Program-made: the position numbers and the translations under genes | Source of the DNA: an uncultured Bacteroidales bacterium | GTDB lineage: Bacteria > Bacteroidota > Bacteroidia > Bacteroidales > P3 | Assembly (NCBI GenBank): GCA_905236405.1 | Contig: CAJOQB010000033.1 | Span: 1-8,320, forward strand | Reading direction: 5' to 3' | DNA: 8,320 nt | Shown: positions 1 through 7,800 of the stretch, one piece after another | How positions within the stretch are numbered: position 1 is the stretch's first letter | Layout of the letters: each line of letters starts with the position of its first letter | Notes under the pieces: generated by a model | Database searches by the model: none | What the model was told of the DNA's origin: nothing | What the model saw: only the letters and a program-made list of their open reading frames with translations

Positions 1-120
1 GATGTCGCTGCTTTTGGCATTGACCTCGTAAAGGTTGGCGGGATAGGGGTTGATGCCCAATTTCTTTAGTTCGTTCAGCGAGTTTCGCCGAATTTGTTCT
101 TGTTCACTTAACTCCAACAT
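1..120 (-). CDS. lysS: Lysine--tRNA ligase (class II LysS), N-terminal 40 residues, partial
   Basis: LysS charges tRNA-Lys with lysine in the cytoplasm, using ATP. Only the first 40 codons are in the window; the gene runs off the left edge, so the OB-fold anticodon-binding domain and the class II catalytic core are not visible. The ATG is at 118-120. The peptide begins MLELSEQEQIRRNSLNELKK and continues with GINPYP, which matches from memory the start of Bacteroidales LysS proteins (ELSEQE.IRRNSLNELR..GI.PYP). The RRxxLxxLxxxGxxPYP pattern is typical of bacterial LysS N-termini. No Shine-Dalgarno sequence precedes the ATG, only an A-rich leader, as is usual in Bacteroidetes. It lies 94 bases downstream of the helicase gene and appears to have its own promoter. 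Identification rests on this short stretch but is quite specific. Confidence 0.9.
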   Translation of the reverse strand, partial: MLELSEQEQIRRNSLNELKKLGINPYPANLYEVNAKSSDI

Positions 121-159
121 GGTATGTTTCTGTTTGATTTCCAGTTAAAACGATATAAT

Positions 160-185
160 GCAGTGCCCCTGTCGGGGGGCATTGC
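160..185 (-). promoter_or_regulatory. GC-rich hairpin between the helicase gene and lysS (leader structure or weak terminator)
   Basis: On the minus strand GCAATGCCCC pairs with GGGGCACTGC across the six-base loop CCGACA. This gives a ten-position stem with one A/C mismatch and a GC-rich core. It starts almost exactly at the predicted lysS transcription start, so it could form a 5'-terminal stem in the lysS mRNA that affects stability or translation. It could also end transcription arriving from the helicase operon, but the sequence after the stem (ATTATATCGTTTT) is only a poor U-tract. Which role applies cannot be decided from the sequence. Confidence 0.45.
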
Positions 186-192
186 GTCACAG

Positions 193-200
193 CAAAAGTA
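193..200 (-). promoter_or_regulatory. Putative Bacteroidetes -7 promoter element for lysS
   Basis: On the minus strand this reads TACTTTTG, an exact match to the Bacteroidetes -7 consensus TAnnTTTG. Transcription would start near position 186-188 and give a leader of about 67 bases before the lysS ATG. The expected -33 TTTG about 19-21 bases upstream is not evident: that region overlaps the helicase stop codon and reads as an A/T-rich tract with eight A residues in a row. The element also sits in a weak 6-bp inverted repeat (194-208). The assignment rests on one matching box and its position. Confidence 0.5.
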
Positions 201-214
201 CAACTTTTTTTTAA

Positions 215-3200
215 TTAGTCGGTTGGCAACGAAACATTGGCGATTTCGGGCTCTTGTTCGGGACGGAGGTAGAGCAGGTATCCCTGCACATCGGGATAGC
301 CCATATGTTGGAGGGTCTCCATATATTGTCGTACCTGACGGACATGGGCGTCGGAATGGATCTGTCCGGTCTTGAAATCGACCACCCAAGTGGAGGTGGG
401 TGTAAGGACGATACGGTCGGCTCGTTGCTCTATGAACTTATTGCTGTCGGTATCGTAAGTCATCATGGGATGCTCGCGAATACAACGGTATTGGGGGTTG
501 AAGAAACGGCTACATTGGGGCGACTGCATGACATGTGCCACCTGCTCCAAAGCCAACGCGTCGACAGGTTGCCCGTCGAGTAAAGGAGCCTGTTGGAAAC
601 TCTTCCAGTCGTCGCTGTTCTCGAATAGCGATAGGATGCGATGGACGAGATTGCCCATGTCGGTAGGCGTGAGCGGCGTTGCGGAGAAACCCATAGCCAG
701 TGATGTTAGGGTCTCCTTGCTATGGTTGGCAATCTTGATGCGCCGTTGCCAATCGGGATAGGTGAGACGGTGAAGGATGTGTGTCTGAGCTGAGGGTTTG
801 TTCTTGTTTGTATCGTCAGGGTCAAAGGGGAACAAATTGCCAATGGAGAAACAGGCACTTTGCTCTTCTTCGAGCGTGGGCTCCACCTTGTGTGCTTCGA
901 CAACAACGGGGTCGGTATAGAGATTCTGCTGATTGTCTCTGTCGGAGTCGGCTGTGGCAGACTTGGAGGAGAAGAAGTCAAAGAGGTAGGTCTGAAGATT
1001 GCCCGAACCTTCTTTGGGCTTGACGTAGCGAGAACAGATGTAGAGATTGTTGCGAGGACGGGTGAAGGCGACATAGAGGCTGTTCAGTTCGTCCATTTGT
1101 GAGGCTTGTTGCTCGCGTTGTTGTTCGGGGGTGAAAAGGGACTCTTCTTGGCTGTTGCCAGACGTTACATATCCCACGGGGAGTCCTCTGCTGAGCGTTT
1201 GTTGCTGCGGGTCGATGGAGACCCAGATGTTATTGCTTCTGGGCGGTTTGGCCGTGGGGTCGTAATAAATCACAACGGGTGACTCCAACCCTTTGGCTTT
1301 GTGGATGGACATCAGCCTTATGGCATTGCTGGAGGCTCCTTTGACCGACAGTTTCCCCATGTGTTGGTCTGCCCATTGTACAAACTCGCGGAGGTCTTGA
1401 CGGTGGGTTTTGCCATAGCGATGAACGGCATCCAAGAATGTGGCGAGATAGGCACGTTGCATGTCGCAAAGTTTCAACGGTGACTCTTCGGGGCTGAAGA
1501 TGCGAAGCAGTTGTTCGCAACAGTCGAGCAACGGGAGCGAACGCAAATGGTCAAGGGGAATAAGAAACCCTTTGTCGCCAAGAATGTCCTCAAGCTGATG
1601 GGAGTGTTCGTGGTCGAGGAGTCGAGTGTAGGGGATTTCGTCGATAAAACCAAGCTGAAAGAGATGTTGCAGCACTTCGAGGGAGACGCTCTTGTTGTCG
1701 GGATTGACGATGTGTTTGAGCAATGAGACCATCAGTTGTATCACCACGCTCTCGGAAAGCAGCAACGAGTCTGGCGACTCGATGGGTATTATCTCACCGT
1801 GAAGGGTCTGGGTGTCGAGATAGGCGACAAGGTTGGCCAAGTACTTGTTTTTTCTCGAAAGGATGGTGATGTCTTGGTAGGTGTAATGGCCTTTGTCGAT
1901 GGCTTCTTGAATGGCAAGGAACACTTGTCGTTGCAGACACTCGTTATGGTTGCTGAAAAATGCGTGTACAAATCCGCCTTCGCGTTTGGGACGCTGTTCA
2001 AGATGGGCGTAGAGTGAGGGTGTAGAGGTGGACGATACTGTATTGGGCTCACTTTTGTCTGGGAAATGGGTGTCGACAAGCCAACGGAAGAACTGGTTGT
2101 TGAAGCGAACAATCTGCTGACAACTGCGGTAATTGTCGCTGAGGTCTATGGTGTGGGCGACACGAGAATTGCCGGTACGTTCCAGCAACTTCTCACAGTG
2201 GGCAGGTACTGTGGGTGCAGACTCTTGGTGGGTCTCCTCGCCTATTCGTGCAAGGTCGACAAACTGTTGTACTTCCCCTTGGCGGAAACGATAGATGGCC
2301 TGTTTGCCATCGCCTACGATAAGCGAACCTACCTGCTGGTCACTGCCATAGGAGAGAGTCTCGCATACCAACGGAGCCAGTGACCCCCACTGCATGGTGG
2401 AGGTGTCCTGGAATTCGTCAATCATGATGTGATGGTAGTGGCTGCCAAGTCGTTCGAACAGGAAGGGTGCCTCCTCGCCGCATACCTGGTCAAAAACCAA
2501 TCGTGTGATGTCGCACATTGGCAGTATCTCGTTGTCGTGGCACCACCCATCGACGTATTGTTGCAACTGGTTGAGCAACGACATCTCGAAGAGGTTTTGT
2601 TGCAGTAATGCTCTGCTGCGACGGAGCGACGCCTCTTGCATGATTAGGTTGAAAAGGTCGCTGACTCGCTGTTGGGTTGCACTGGACACCTCCACTTGCC
2701 TGCTCAAGGGCATGTCTCCATTGACCATTTTGATGAATGTTTTGGAAAAATTATCCTTGTCCAGTTTGTATTCTCCCTCGGCTATCTTCTTGAAACGATA
2801 GTAGCAATTCTTTGACCCTTGGAAGAGATTGCTTGTGTCGGACACTTCCCGCAGGATGAGGTCGCAAGCCTCTTTTGCATAGCGGCTGATAAGCTCTTCG
2901 GATTGTCGATTATCGTTATTCAGTTGGTCGTTGATGTTGATGAAATCCTGCAAGTCGAACTGTTTGAGGAGTTGCAACTGTTGAGGAACATCTTCTTGAA
3001 ATAGTTCGCTTGCCAGGTTGGCAATGTTTCTCTCGATGGAGAAATAGCTGCCGCCGCCTTCCATCTGGCTGTTGGCAAAGCGGAGCAGAATGCGGTCCAA
3101 TTGGTCCATCTTGGGGTTGCCGACGTTATGCATCAGTTCGTCGACAGCGTGTTGTGTGAGGTCGTCGGTATCGATTTGCGGTGCAAAGGCAAGAGGGAGA

Positions 3201-3658
3201 TGGAGGTCGTGGGCAAAGGTGCGAACCACACGGTGCATGAAACTGTCGATGGTGCAAACGCTGAGGTTGCCATAGTCGTGAAGGATGGCGGTCTGCAACA
3301 CGTTGGCTCGATGTTGAACCAGTTCGACAGGTGCGAGCGGTCTTTGTTGGGCGTCGTATGCTATGGCTGCAGGATTATCCTGCTTCATCTTTGGGCGAAA
3401 GAGATTGCGTTGCAAGTCTTCCAACATCTTCTTCTTCATGCCTGGCACCCAGTCGATGCAATATCTCAGCTCGCTAAGTATTCGCTCCTTCATCTCGTTG
3501 GTGGCTTTGTTGGTGAAGGTGATGGCAAGAATATGGCGGAACCGGTCTTTGATTTCGGCATCATTGCTGCCGTCAAGGGCGATGGAGAGGTATTGAAGAA
3601 CCAGATTGTAGGTTTTTCCGCTACCAGCAGAAGCACGATAAACTAAAAAACGAGACAT
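215..3658 (-). CDS. AddA/RecB-like UvrD-family DNA helicase with C-terminal PD-(D/E)XK nuclease
   Basis: The protein has 1147 residues and resembles the AddA/RecB subunit of exonuclease V-type complexes. These unwind and resect double-strand DNA ends in the cytoplasm for RecA-dependent repair. SF1A motifs appear in order: Walker A ASAGSGKT (9-16), ITFTNKAT (46-53), TIDSF (136-140), DEFQD (414-418), GDGKQAIYRFR (near 449), DNYRS (near 508), a SIHKAKGLE segment (near 783) and YVAFTRPR (near 862). The C-terminal nuclease has its own signature: GNLVHRIL with His1006, Asp1081 in RADRIV, and D1094-F-K1096 in VVDFKTG. Helicase and nuclease therefore both look intact. Length is close to AddA (about 1200). 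The start at MSRFLVYRASAGSGKT is chosen because an in-frame ATG 25 codons earlier would overlap the preceding gene, and the 25-residue extension is low-complexity and unlike the family. It lies 25 bases after the phosphodiester glycosidase gene. No AddB-like partner is in the window. A stand-alone helicase-nuclease remains possible, so no symbol is given. Confidence 0.9.
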   Translation of the reverse strand: MSRFLVYRASAGSGKTYNLVLQYLSIALDGSNDAEIKDRFRHILAITFTNKATNEMKERILSELRYCIDWVPGMKKKMLEDLQRNLFRPKMKQDNPAAIAYDAQQRPLAPVELVQHRANVLQTAILHDYGNLSVCTIDSFMHRVVRTFAHDLHLPLAFAPQIDTDDLTQHAVDELMHNVGNPKMDQLDRILLRFANSQMEGGGSYFSIERNIANLASELFQEDVPQQLQLLKQFDLQDFININDQLNNDNRQSEELISRYAKEACDLILREVSDTSNLFQGSKNCYYRFKKIAEGEYKLDKDNFSKTFIKMVNGDMPLSRQVEVSSATQQRVSDLFNLIMQEASLRRSRALLQQNLFEMSLLNQLQQYVDGWCHDNEILPMCDITRLVFDQVCGEEAPFLFERLGSHYHHIMIDEFQDTSTMQWGSLAPLVCETLSYGSDQQVGSLIVGDGKQAIYRFRQGEVQQFVDLARIGEETHQESAPTVPAHCEKLLERTGNSRVAHTIDLSDNYRSCQQIVRFNNQFFRWLVDTHFPDKSEPNTVSSTSTPSLYAHLEQRPKREGGFVHAFFSNHNECLQRQVFLAIQEAIDKGHYTYQDITILSRKNKYLANLVAYLDTQTLHGEIIPIESPDSLLLSESVVIQLMVSLLKHIVNPDNKSVSLEVLQHLFQLGFIDEIPYTRLLDHEHSHQLEDILGDKGFLIPLDHLRSLPLLDCCEQLLRIFSPEESPLKLCDMQRAYLATFLDAVHRYGKTHRQDLREFVQWADQHMGKLSVKGASSNAIRLMSIHKAKGLESPVVIYYDPTAKPPRSNNIWVSIDPQQQTLSRGLPVGYVTSGNSQEESLFTPEQQREQQASQMDELNSLYVAFTRPRNNLYICSRYVKPKEGSGNLQTYLFDFFSSKSATADSDRDNQQNLYTDPVVVEAHKVEPTLEEEQSACFSIGNLFPFDPDDTNKNKPSAQTHILHRLTYPDWQRRIKIANHSKETLTSLAMGFSATPLTPTDMGNLVHRILSLFENSDDWKSFQQAPLLDGQPVDALALEQVAHVMQSPQCSRFFNPQYRCIREHPMMTYDTDSNKFIEQRADRIVLTPTSTWVVDFKTGQIHSDAHVRQVRQYMETLQHMGYPDVQGYLLYLRPEQEPEIANVSLPTD

Positions 3659-3683
3659 GGCACAGGTGTGTTCTGGGTGAGGA

Positions 3684-4634
3684 CTACCGTTTCTGGATGA
3701 TGACGCAGTTGGAGACACCTCGTTCGCCAGCAAAGTCGTATTTTCCGTTGTCGGTGGGATGGTTCACCAGCCCGTTGTTGGGCCATCCTTTCAGATACAG
3801 TGTGGTGGAGCCGCCACCGTCAAGGTTGAGGGCATCGGTGCAGCCCAACCATCGCAACGTCCATGTCAACTCGGTGAGGCTCATGCCTGCCGATTCTTTC
3901 ATACGACCGTCGACCACCAGCAAAATCACTGTGCCGTCAGGAAGGGTGGCAATGGCTGTTCGGTTGTGTCGGTCGGTGACAAAGGTTCGATCGTCACGCA
4001 TCGGCATGTTCTGTCCTTTGAATATCAGCATAGGACCAGCGGTCATGATATTGCTACCCGCAACGGTGTCTTCCGAGTGGCGATTGCTGTCGGGAATGAA
4101 GAACAGGGGTCGTCCGTCGACAAGCTTCATCGAACCATACTGGTAGTATTTGCGGTTGACGGGGTCGACACCAGCGGTGTTCTCTCCCAACGCTTTCCCA
4201 TCGATACGAAGGTAGCAGATAGGATGGTGTTTCGACATATCGAAGAACGAACCGTTGACGGCTGCCAATGCGTTGGCTTCGCGAGCCTGTGTGCTGGTGC
4301 GGGTACGGCTGGGTCGATAGGTGAAAGCTAACTGACAAGGTGCGTCGGGCGGCATCTCGACATAACTGATGAACTGGTTGGATTGAAAAATCTCACCGTT
4401 AGTGAAATGGACACGATGCAGTATCAACCCGTTGTCGAGGGTGTCGACAATCCAAGGCCCTGTCACCAATGCCAACGAGTCGGGATTGACTTGGACGGCG
4501 ACTGTCTCGATGCAGGAGGTGTCTGCGGGTTGCGACGGCTGCTGTTGGGGTGAATGCGTACGGAAACAGGCTTGCAGTGGCCCAATGGAGAGCAGCAGGA
4601 ACGCGAAGATAGTGAGTCTTGTGGATGCTTTCAT
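3684..4634 (-). CDS. Phosphodiester glycosidase (NAGPA/DUF2233-type) lipoprotein
   Basis: The protein has 316 residues and belongs to the phosphodiester glycosidase family (Pfam NAGPA, PF09992). Mammalian NAGPA, the 'uncovering enzyme', removes GlcNAc from GlcNAc-1-phospho-6-mannose; substrates of bacterial members are mostly unknown. Family signatures visible are NGSFFD (127-132), HNRTAI (223-228), VVDGR (240-244), LDGGGSTT (271-278) and ERGVSN (304-309), all near their usual places. The N-terminus MKASTRLTIFAFLLLSIG followed by LQAC (20-23) is a lipoprotein signal peptide with lipidated Cys23. A Gln/Pro/Ser-rich linker follows, then the single catalytic domain from about residue 50 to the end. 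The acidic residues after the Cys that favour surface export in Bacteroidetes are absent, so a periplasmic location is inferred. The start is the second in-frame ATG: the first, 13 codons upstream, overlaps the previous gene and would bury the signal peptide. It follows the small lipoprotein gene by 22 bases. Confidence 0.88.
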   Translation of the reverse strand: MKASTRLTIFAFLLLSIGPLQACFRTHSPQQQPSQPADTSCIETVAVQVNPDSLALVTGPWIVDTLDNGLILHRVHFTNGEIFQSNQFISYVEMPPDAPCQLAFTYRPSRTRTSTQAREANALAAVNGSFFDMSKHHPICYLRIDGKALGENTAGVDPVNRKYYQYGSMKLVDGRPLFFIPDSNRHSEDTVAGSNIMTAGPMLIFKGQNMPMRDDRTFVTDRHNRTAIATLPDGTVILLVVDGRMKESAGMSLTELTWTLRWLGCTDALNLDGGGSTTLYLKGWPNNGLVNHPTDNGKYDFAGERGVSNCVIIQKR

Positions 4635-4656
4635 GACGTTACGTGGTGATGGCTGT

Positions 4657-4878
4657 TCACTTCCATGCCACATCCTCAGGATTCACGCGCTCGCTCTCTT
4701 CGACGCAGATACGGCGTTCGGTACTGAGCGAGGAACAAGCGTTGTTGATGTCGGTATAGGTGTCTTGCATGGTCATTTGTTGTCCGACCACTTCATAGCA
4801 TACACACGTTTTGGTGTTGCAGGATGCCAAAACACAAAGGCTGCAAAGCAGCACGGCAGCAGTGATTATTTTTTTCAT
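4657..4878 (-). CDS. Small cysteine-rich lipoprotein of unknown function
   Basis: This 73-residue protein has a clear lipoprotein signal peptide: MKKIITAAVLL..., a hydrophobic core and the lipobox LASC with lipidated Cys20. The mature part is only 54 residues and carries four further cysteines (25, 27, 48, 58), enough for two disulfides in the periplasm. It contains TCVCYE just after the lipid anchor, then YTDINNACSS, RRICVEESE and an acidic tail ending VAWK. I recognise no enzymatic domain. The C-x-C-Y-E and ACSSLST...CVEE pattern reminds me of small uncharacterised Bacteroidales lipoproteins, but this is memory and unchecked. It begins 13 bases after the GH92 stop codon, behind an A-rich ATAAA-ATG start, and ends 22 bases before the phosphodiester glycosidase, so it is probably cotranscribed with both. 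A real gene is likely because of the signal peptide and tight packing; any function, such as an accessory or binding role, would be a guess. Confidence 0.82.
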   Translation of the reverse strand: MKKIITAAVLLCSLCVLASCNTKTCVCYEVVGQQMTMQDTYTDINNACSSLSTERRICVEESERVNPEDVAWK

Positions 4879-4891
4879 TTTATGTCGTTTT

Positions 4892-7800
4892 TTAATCAGT
4901 GTTTACAGGATAGAGTGGAATGAATTTGATTTCGCTACAGAAGAGCCATGCTTGTTCACCGGCACTGATATGCCATTGGGGCATTTTGCCGTAGTTGGAG
5001 GCTGTGATGCGGACATATCGGGTCCAGATATCGGGACCCCATACATCGGCATCAATCACTTTGGCGTCGAGTTTGTAGTTCCAGTCGTAATGCTGGTCTT
5101 GTGCACAGGCGTCGTCGTAGATTTGTGAAGCCACAGTCTTATTGGTTCCATAGGGTTTATAGTTGGTCCCGTCGTCGCTCACTTCCACTGTGATGGCCGA
5201 GGGGAGGAATATCCACGCGCGGCAGTCGCTCAGCAGCGAGAGGATCACGCCACTGAAAGGACGTTCCTCCAATAGGTCTATCACCACCTTCATATCGCTC
5301 TGCCATCCTTGCCACCCCCCGATACGATAGTTCTCTTCGCCCGTCAATCGGTCTATCAGCCCCTCCTCGCCGCTGTCGCGATATTGGGCGGCAGGTTGGG
5401 TGAGGTAGCTGAGTTTCTTGTCGGCTACATAACGGGTCAGATGTTGCACGGTGGTGTTGCTTCGGGCATTGCCTTTGACGGCATAAGCCATCAGGGTGGC
5501 GTCTGATTCAATGGTGAGGGGGTGGGTGTATATTGTCCACTCTCCGTTGTCAATGCGGTAGAAGATGCTGTCGGAACAGAGACTCTTGATTCCAATTTGT
5601 ACTGAACCGTCAAAACGTTGTTCCCAACGGGAGAAGTAGGGCATCGTCACCATAGGCAATTCCTCTTCTTCCGACGAATTGTCGTCAATCTCATAGAGTG
5701 CCCCGATGGGCTTGCTGCCCATGGTGAACTGGATGTGGGCACCGTCTGCCAGCGTCCTGTATTCGACGAATGGCGATGTGTTGGGCACATCGTCTTCCGA
5801 ATACGACTGTACGTAGCAGTTGCGGGATGATTGGTGTTTGCAGTCGATGCGGATGGTTTTGCCGTTCTCGAGATGGATGGTTACGTTGTCGAAGATAGGG
5901 CTGCCAATCACGTAGACACCGCTGCCCGGACAAACGGGATAGAAGCCCATGGCACTCATCACATACCAAGCACTCATCTGTCCGCAATCCTCGTTGCCGC
6001 ACAGTCCGTCGGGGGTGGGCTGGTAGAGCTCGTCGCAAATCTTTCGAACCAGTTCGGCAGTCTTGTCTTGCTTGCCAAGATAGGCATAGAGATAGGCGGC
6101 ATGATGCGAAGGCTCGTTGCCGTGGGCATATTGGCCTATCAGGCCGGTGATGTCGGCTTGGTCGCGACCTTCCAGTTCGGCTTGGGTGTGGAAAAGCGAG
6201 TCAAGGAATGCTTCGGCTTTTTCTTTGCCTCCCAGCAGCTCGAAATAGTTCTTCAGGTCATGGACCACATAGGTGGAATACTGCCACGAGTTGGCTTCGG
6301 TGAAGTGATTGTTCACCTCGGTGGGGGAGAAGGGGGTCATGAAACCGCCGTTGCGACGTTGGTGCATAAAGCCGTTCTCGTCCATGATGTTCCGCCACGA
6401 CTGCGAGCGGCTGGTATAGGTCTCGACGCATTGGGACAGTTGGTCGGTATTATTCAGGGTGTTGTCCACACTGCTGTCTGTCACGGGCTGTTGGTTCTGT
6501 TGCAACAGCCAAGCGGCATAGCGTGCGATGCACCAGTCGTCATATGAATATTCCAGTGTCTTCGACACCGACTCGTTGTCCACCTCACTACTCAGATAGC
6601 CTGTCGTTCCATAGGATTGATGTGCTTCGGTACGGTTTGATGTGGCGATCATTGCATCGAGCAGTTGCCGTTTAAACGACCAGTCGAAATTGTCGAGGAT
6701 GCCTGCTTGCTGAGCTTCCAGTATGACGGGACATGCGTGATAGCCTATCATGCAGTGTGTCTCGTGTGCTGCCAGTTCCCACATGGTCAGCTCGCCTCCC
6801 GTGGCATAGTGCTGGGCAAAGGTGTAGATGAAATCTTCGGTGCGGTTGCGGTCGATGAGCGTCAGCAACGGGTGAAGGGCTCGATAGGTGTCCCACAGCG
6901 AGAACACGGTGTAAACATTGTGTTTTCCGTCGGTGGTCAGTATGCTGTCGTTCATGGCACGGTAGCGACCGTCGACATCGCTGTACAGGTAGGGCGATGT
7001 CATGCAATGGTATAGAGCCGTGTAGAAGTTTTTCTTGGCTTTGTTGTCCTTGCCTTGCACTTCTATCTTGCCCAGCTCCTTTTCCCACAGGGCATCGGCT
7101 TGTTTTCGAGCCTCCATGAAAGAAAGGTCTTTGCTCGTTGCAAGGTTTTTCAGGGCTCCTTGCTCGTCGACATCGCTGATGGCCACTTGCAGTTCGGCTT
7201 CTTTGCACTCCTCCTTGAAGAATACCGCTGCCTTGCAGTTCTCTCCCTCGATGGACGAAGCGTCCACTGGTTTGTCGTCTTGATAGAACACCACATGGTC
7301 TACCTCGTCACCGAGTTGGATGGCGAAGAATAGTTTTTGTTCAGGGTTCCATGCCGAAGAGAATCGCCAGCCGCTCAGCGTCCCGTCCTCGTTTAGTCGG
7401 ATGCCCGACGAGAGGGTCTTGTCGCGGTGGGTCAGGTCGATGATAAACCCTTTCACACCGCTGTAGGGATAGGTGTAGCGGTGCAAGGCCGTGCGTTCCG
7501 TTGCCGTCAGCTCCACCAGCACGCGATTGTCGTCGAGAATGACACTGTAATAACCGGCTTTCGCCTCCTCGCGTCGATGGGAGAAGGCAGTACGGTAGTC
7601 GTTCCTGTCTAATTGGACAGCGTCGGTGAAGGGCATCAGCAACACATCGCCGTAGTCCTCGCAGCCTGTGCCGCTCAGGTGGGTGTGGCTGAAACCGTAC
7701 AAGGTGTCGTCGCTGTAGTGGTAGCCGCTGCAGCCGTCCCATCCGTTCAACCGTGTGTCGGGTCCTGGCTGTATCATGCCGAAGGGCACAATGGCACCAG

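Noticed and set aside
194..208. A 6-bp AT-rich inverted repeat (AAAAGT/ACTTTT) near the lysS promoter
   Set aside because: It is too weak to be a terminator and is easily explained by the A-tract plus the -7 element; no operator claim is supported.
3101..3646. A 181-codon plus-strand open frame opposite the helicase N-terminal region
   Set aside because: It overlaps conserved helicase motifs on the other strand and has no family resemblance; the codon bias of the real gene explains the absence of stops.
3659..3733. An upstream in-frame ATG adding 25 residues to the helicase
   Set aside because: It overlaps the end of the phosphodiester glycosidase gene, and the added residues are Ser/Pro-rich and unlike the family, whose members start a few residues before the Walker A motif.
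4635..4673. An upstream in-frame ATG adding 13 residues to the phosphodiester glycosidase
   Set aside because: It overlaps the small lipoprotein gene and would put polar residues ahead of a well-formed lipoprotein signal peptide.
5831..6547. A 238-codon plus-strand open frame inside the GH92 gene
   Set aside because: It is antisense to conserved GH92 catalytic sequence, has no recognisable domain and shows the low-complexity Val/Gly/His-rich composition of a shadow frame.
558..7175. Many scattered GTCGAC palindromes
   Set aside because: They fall inside coding regions with no regular spacing and are explained by preferred codons such as GTC, GAC and TCG.
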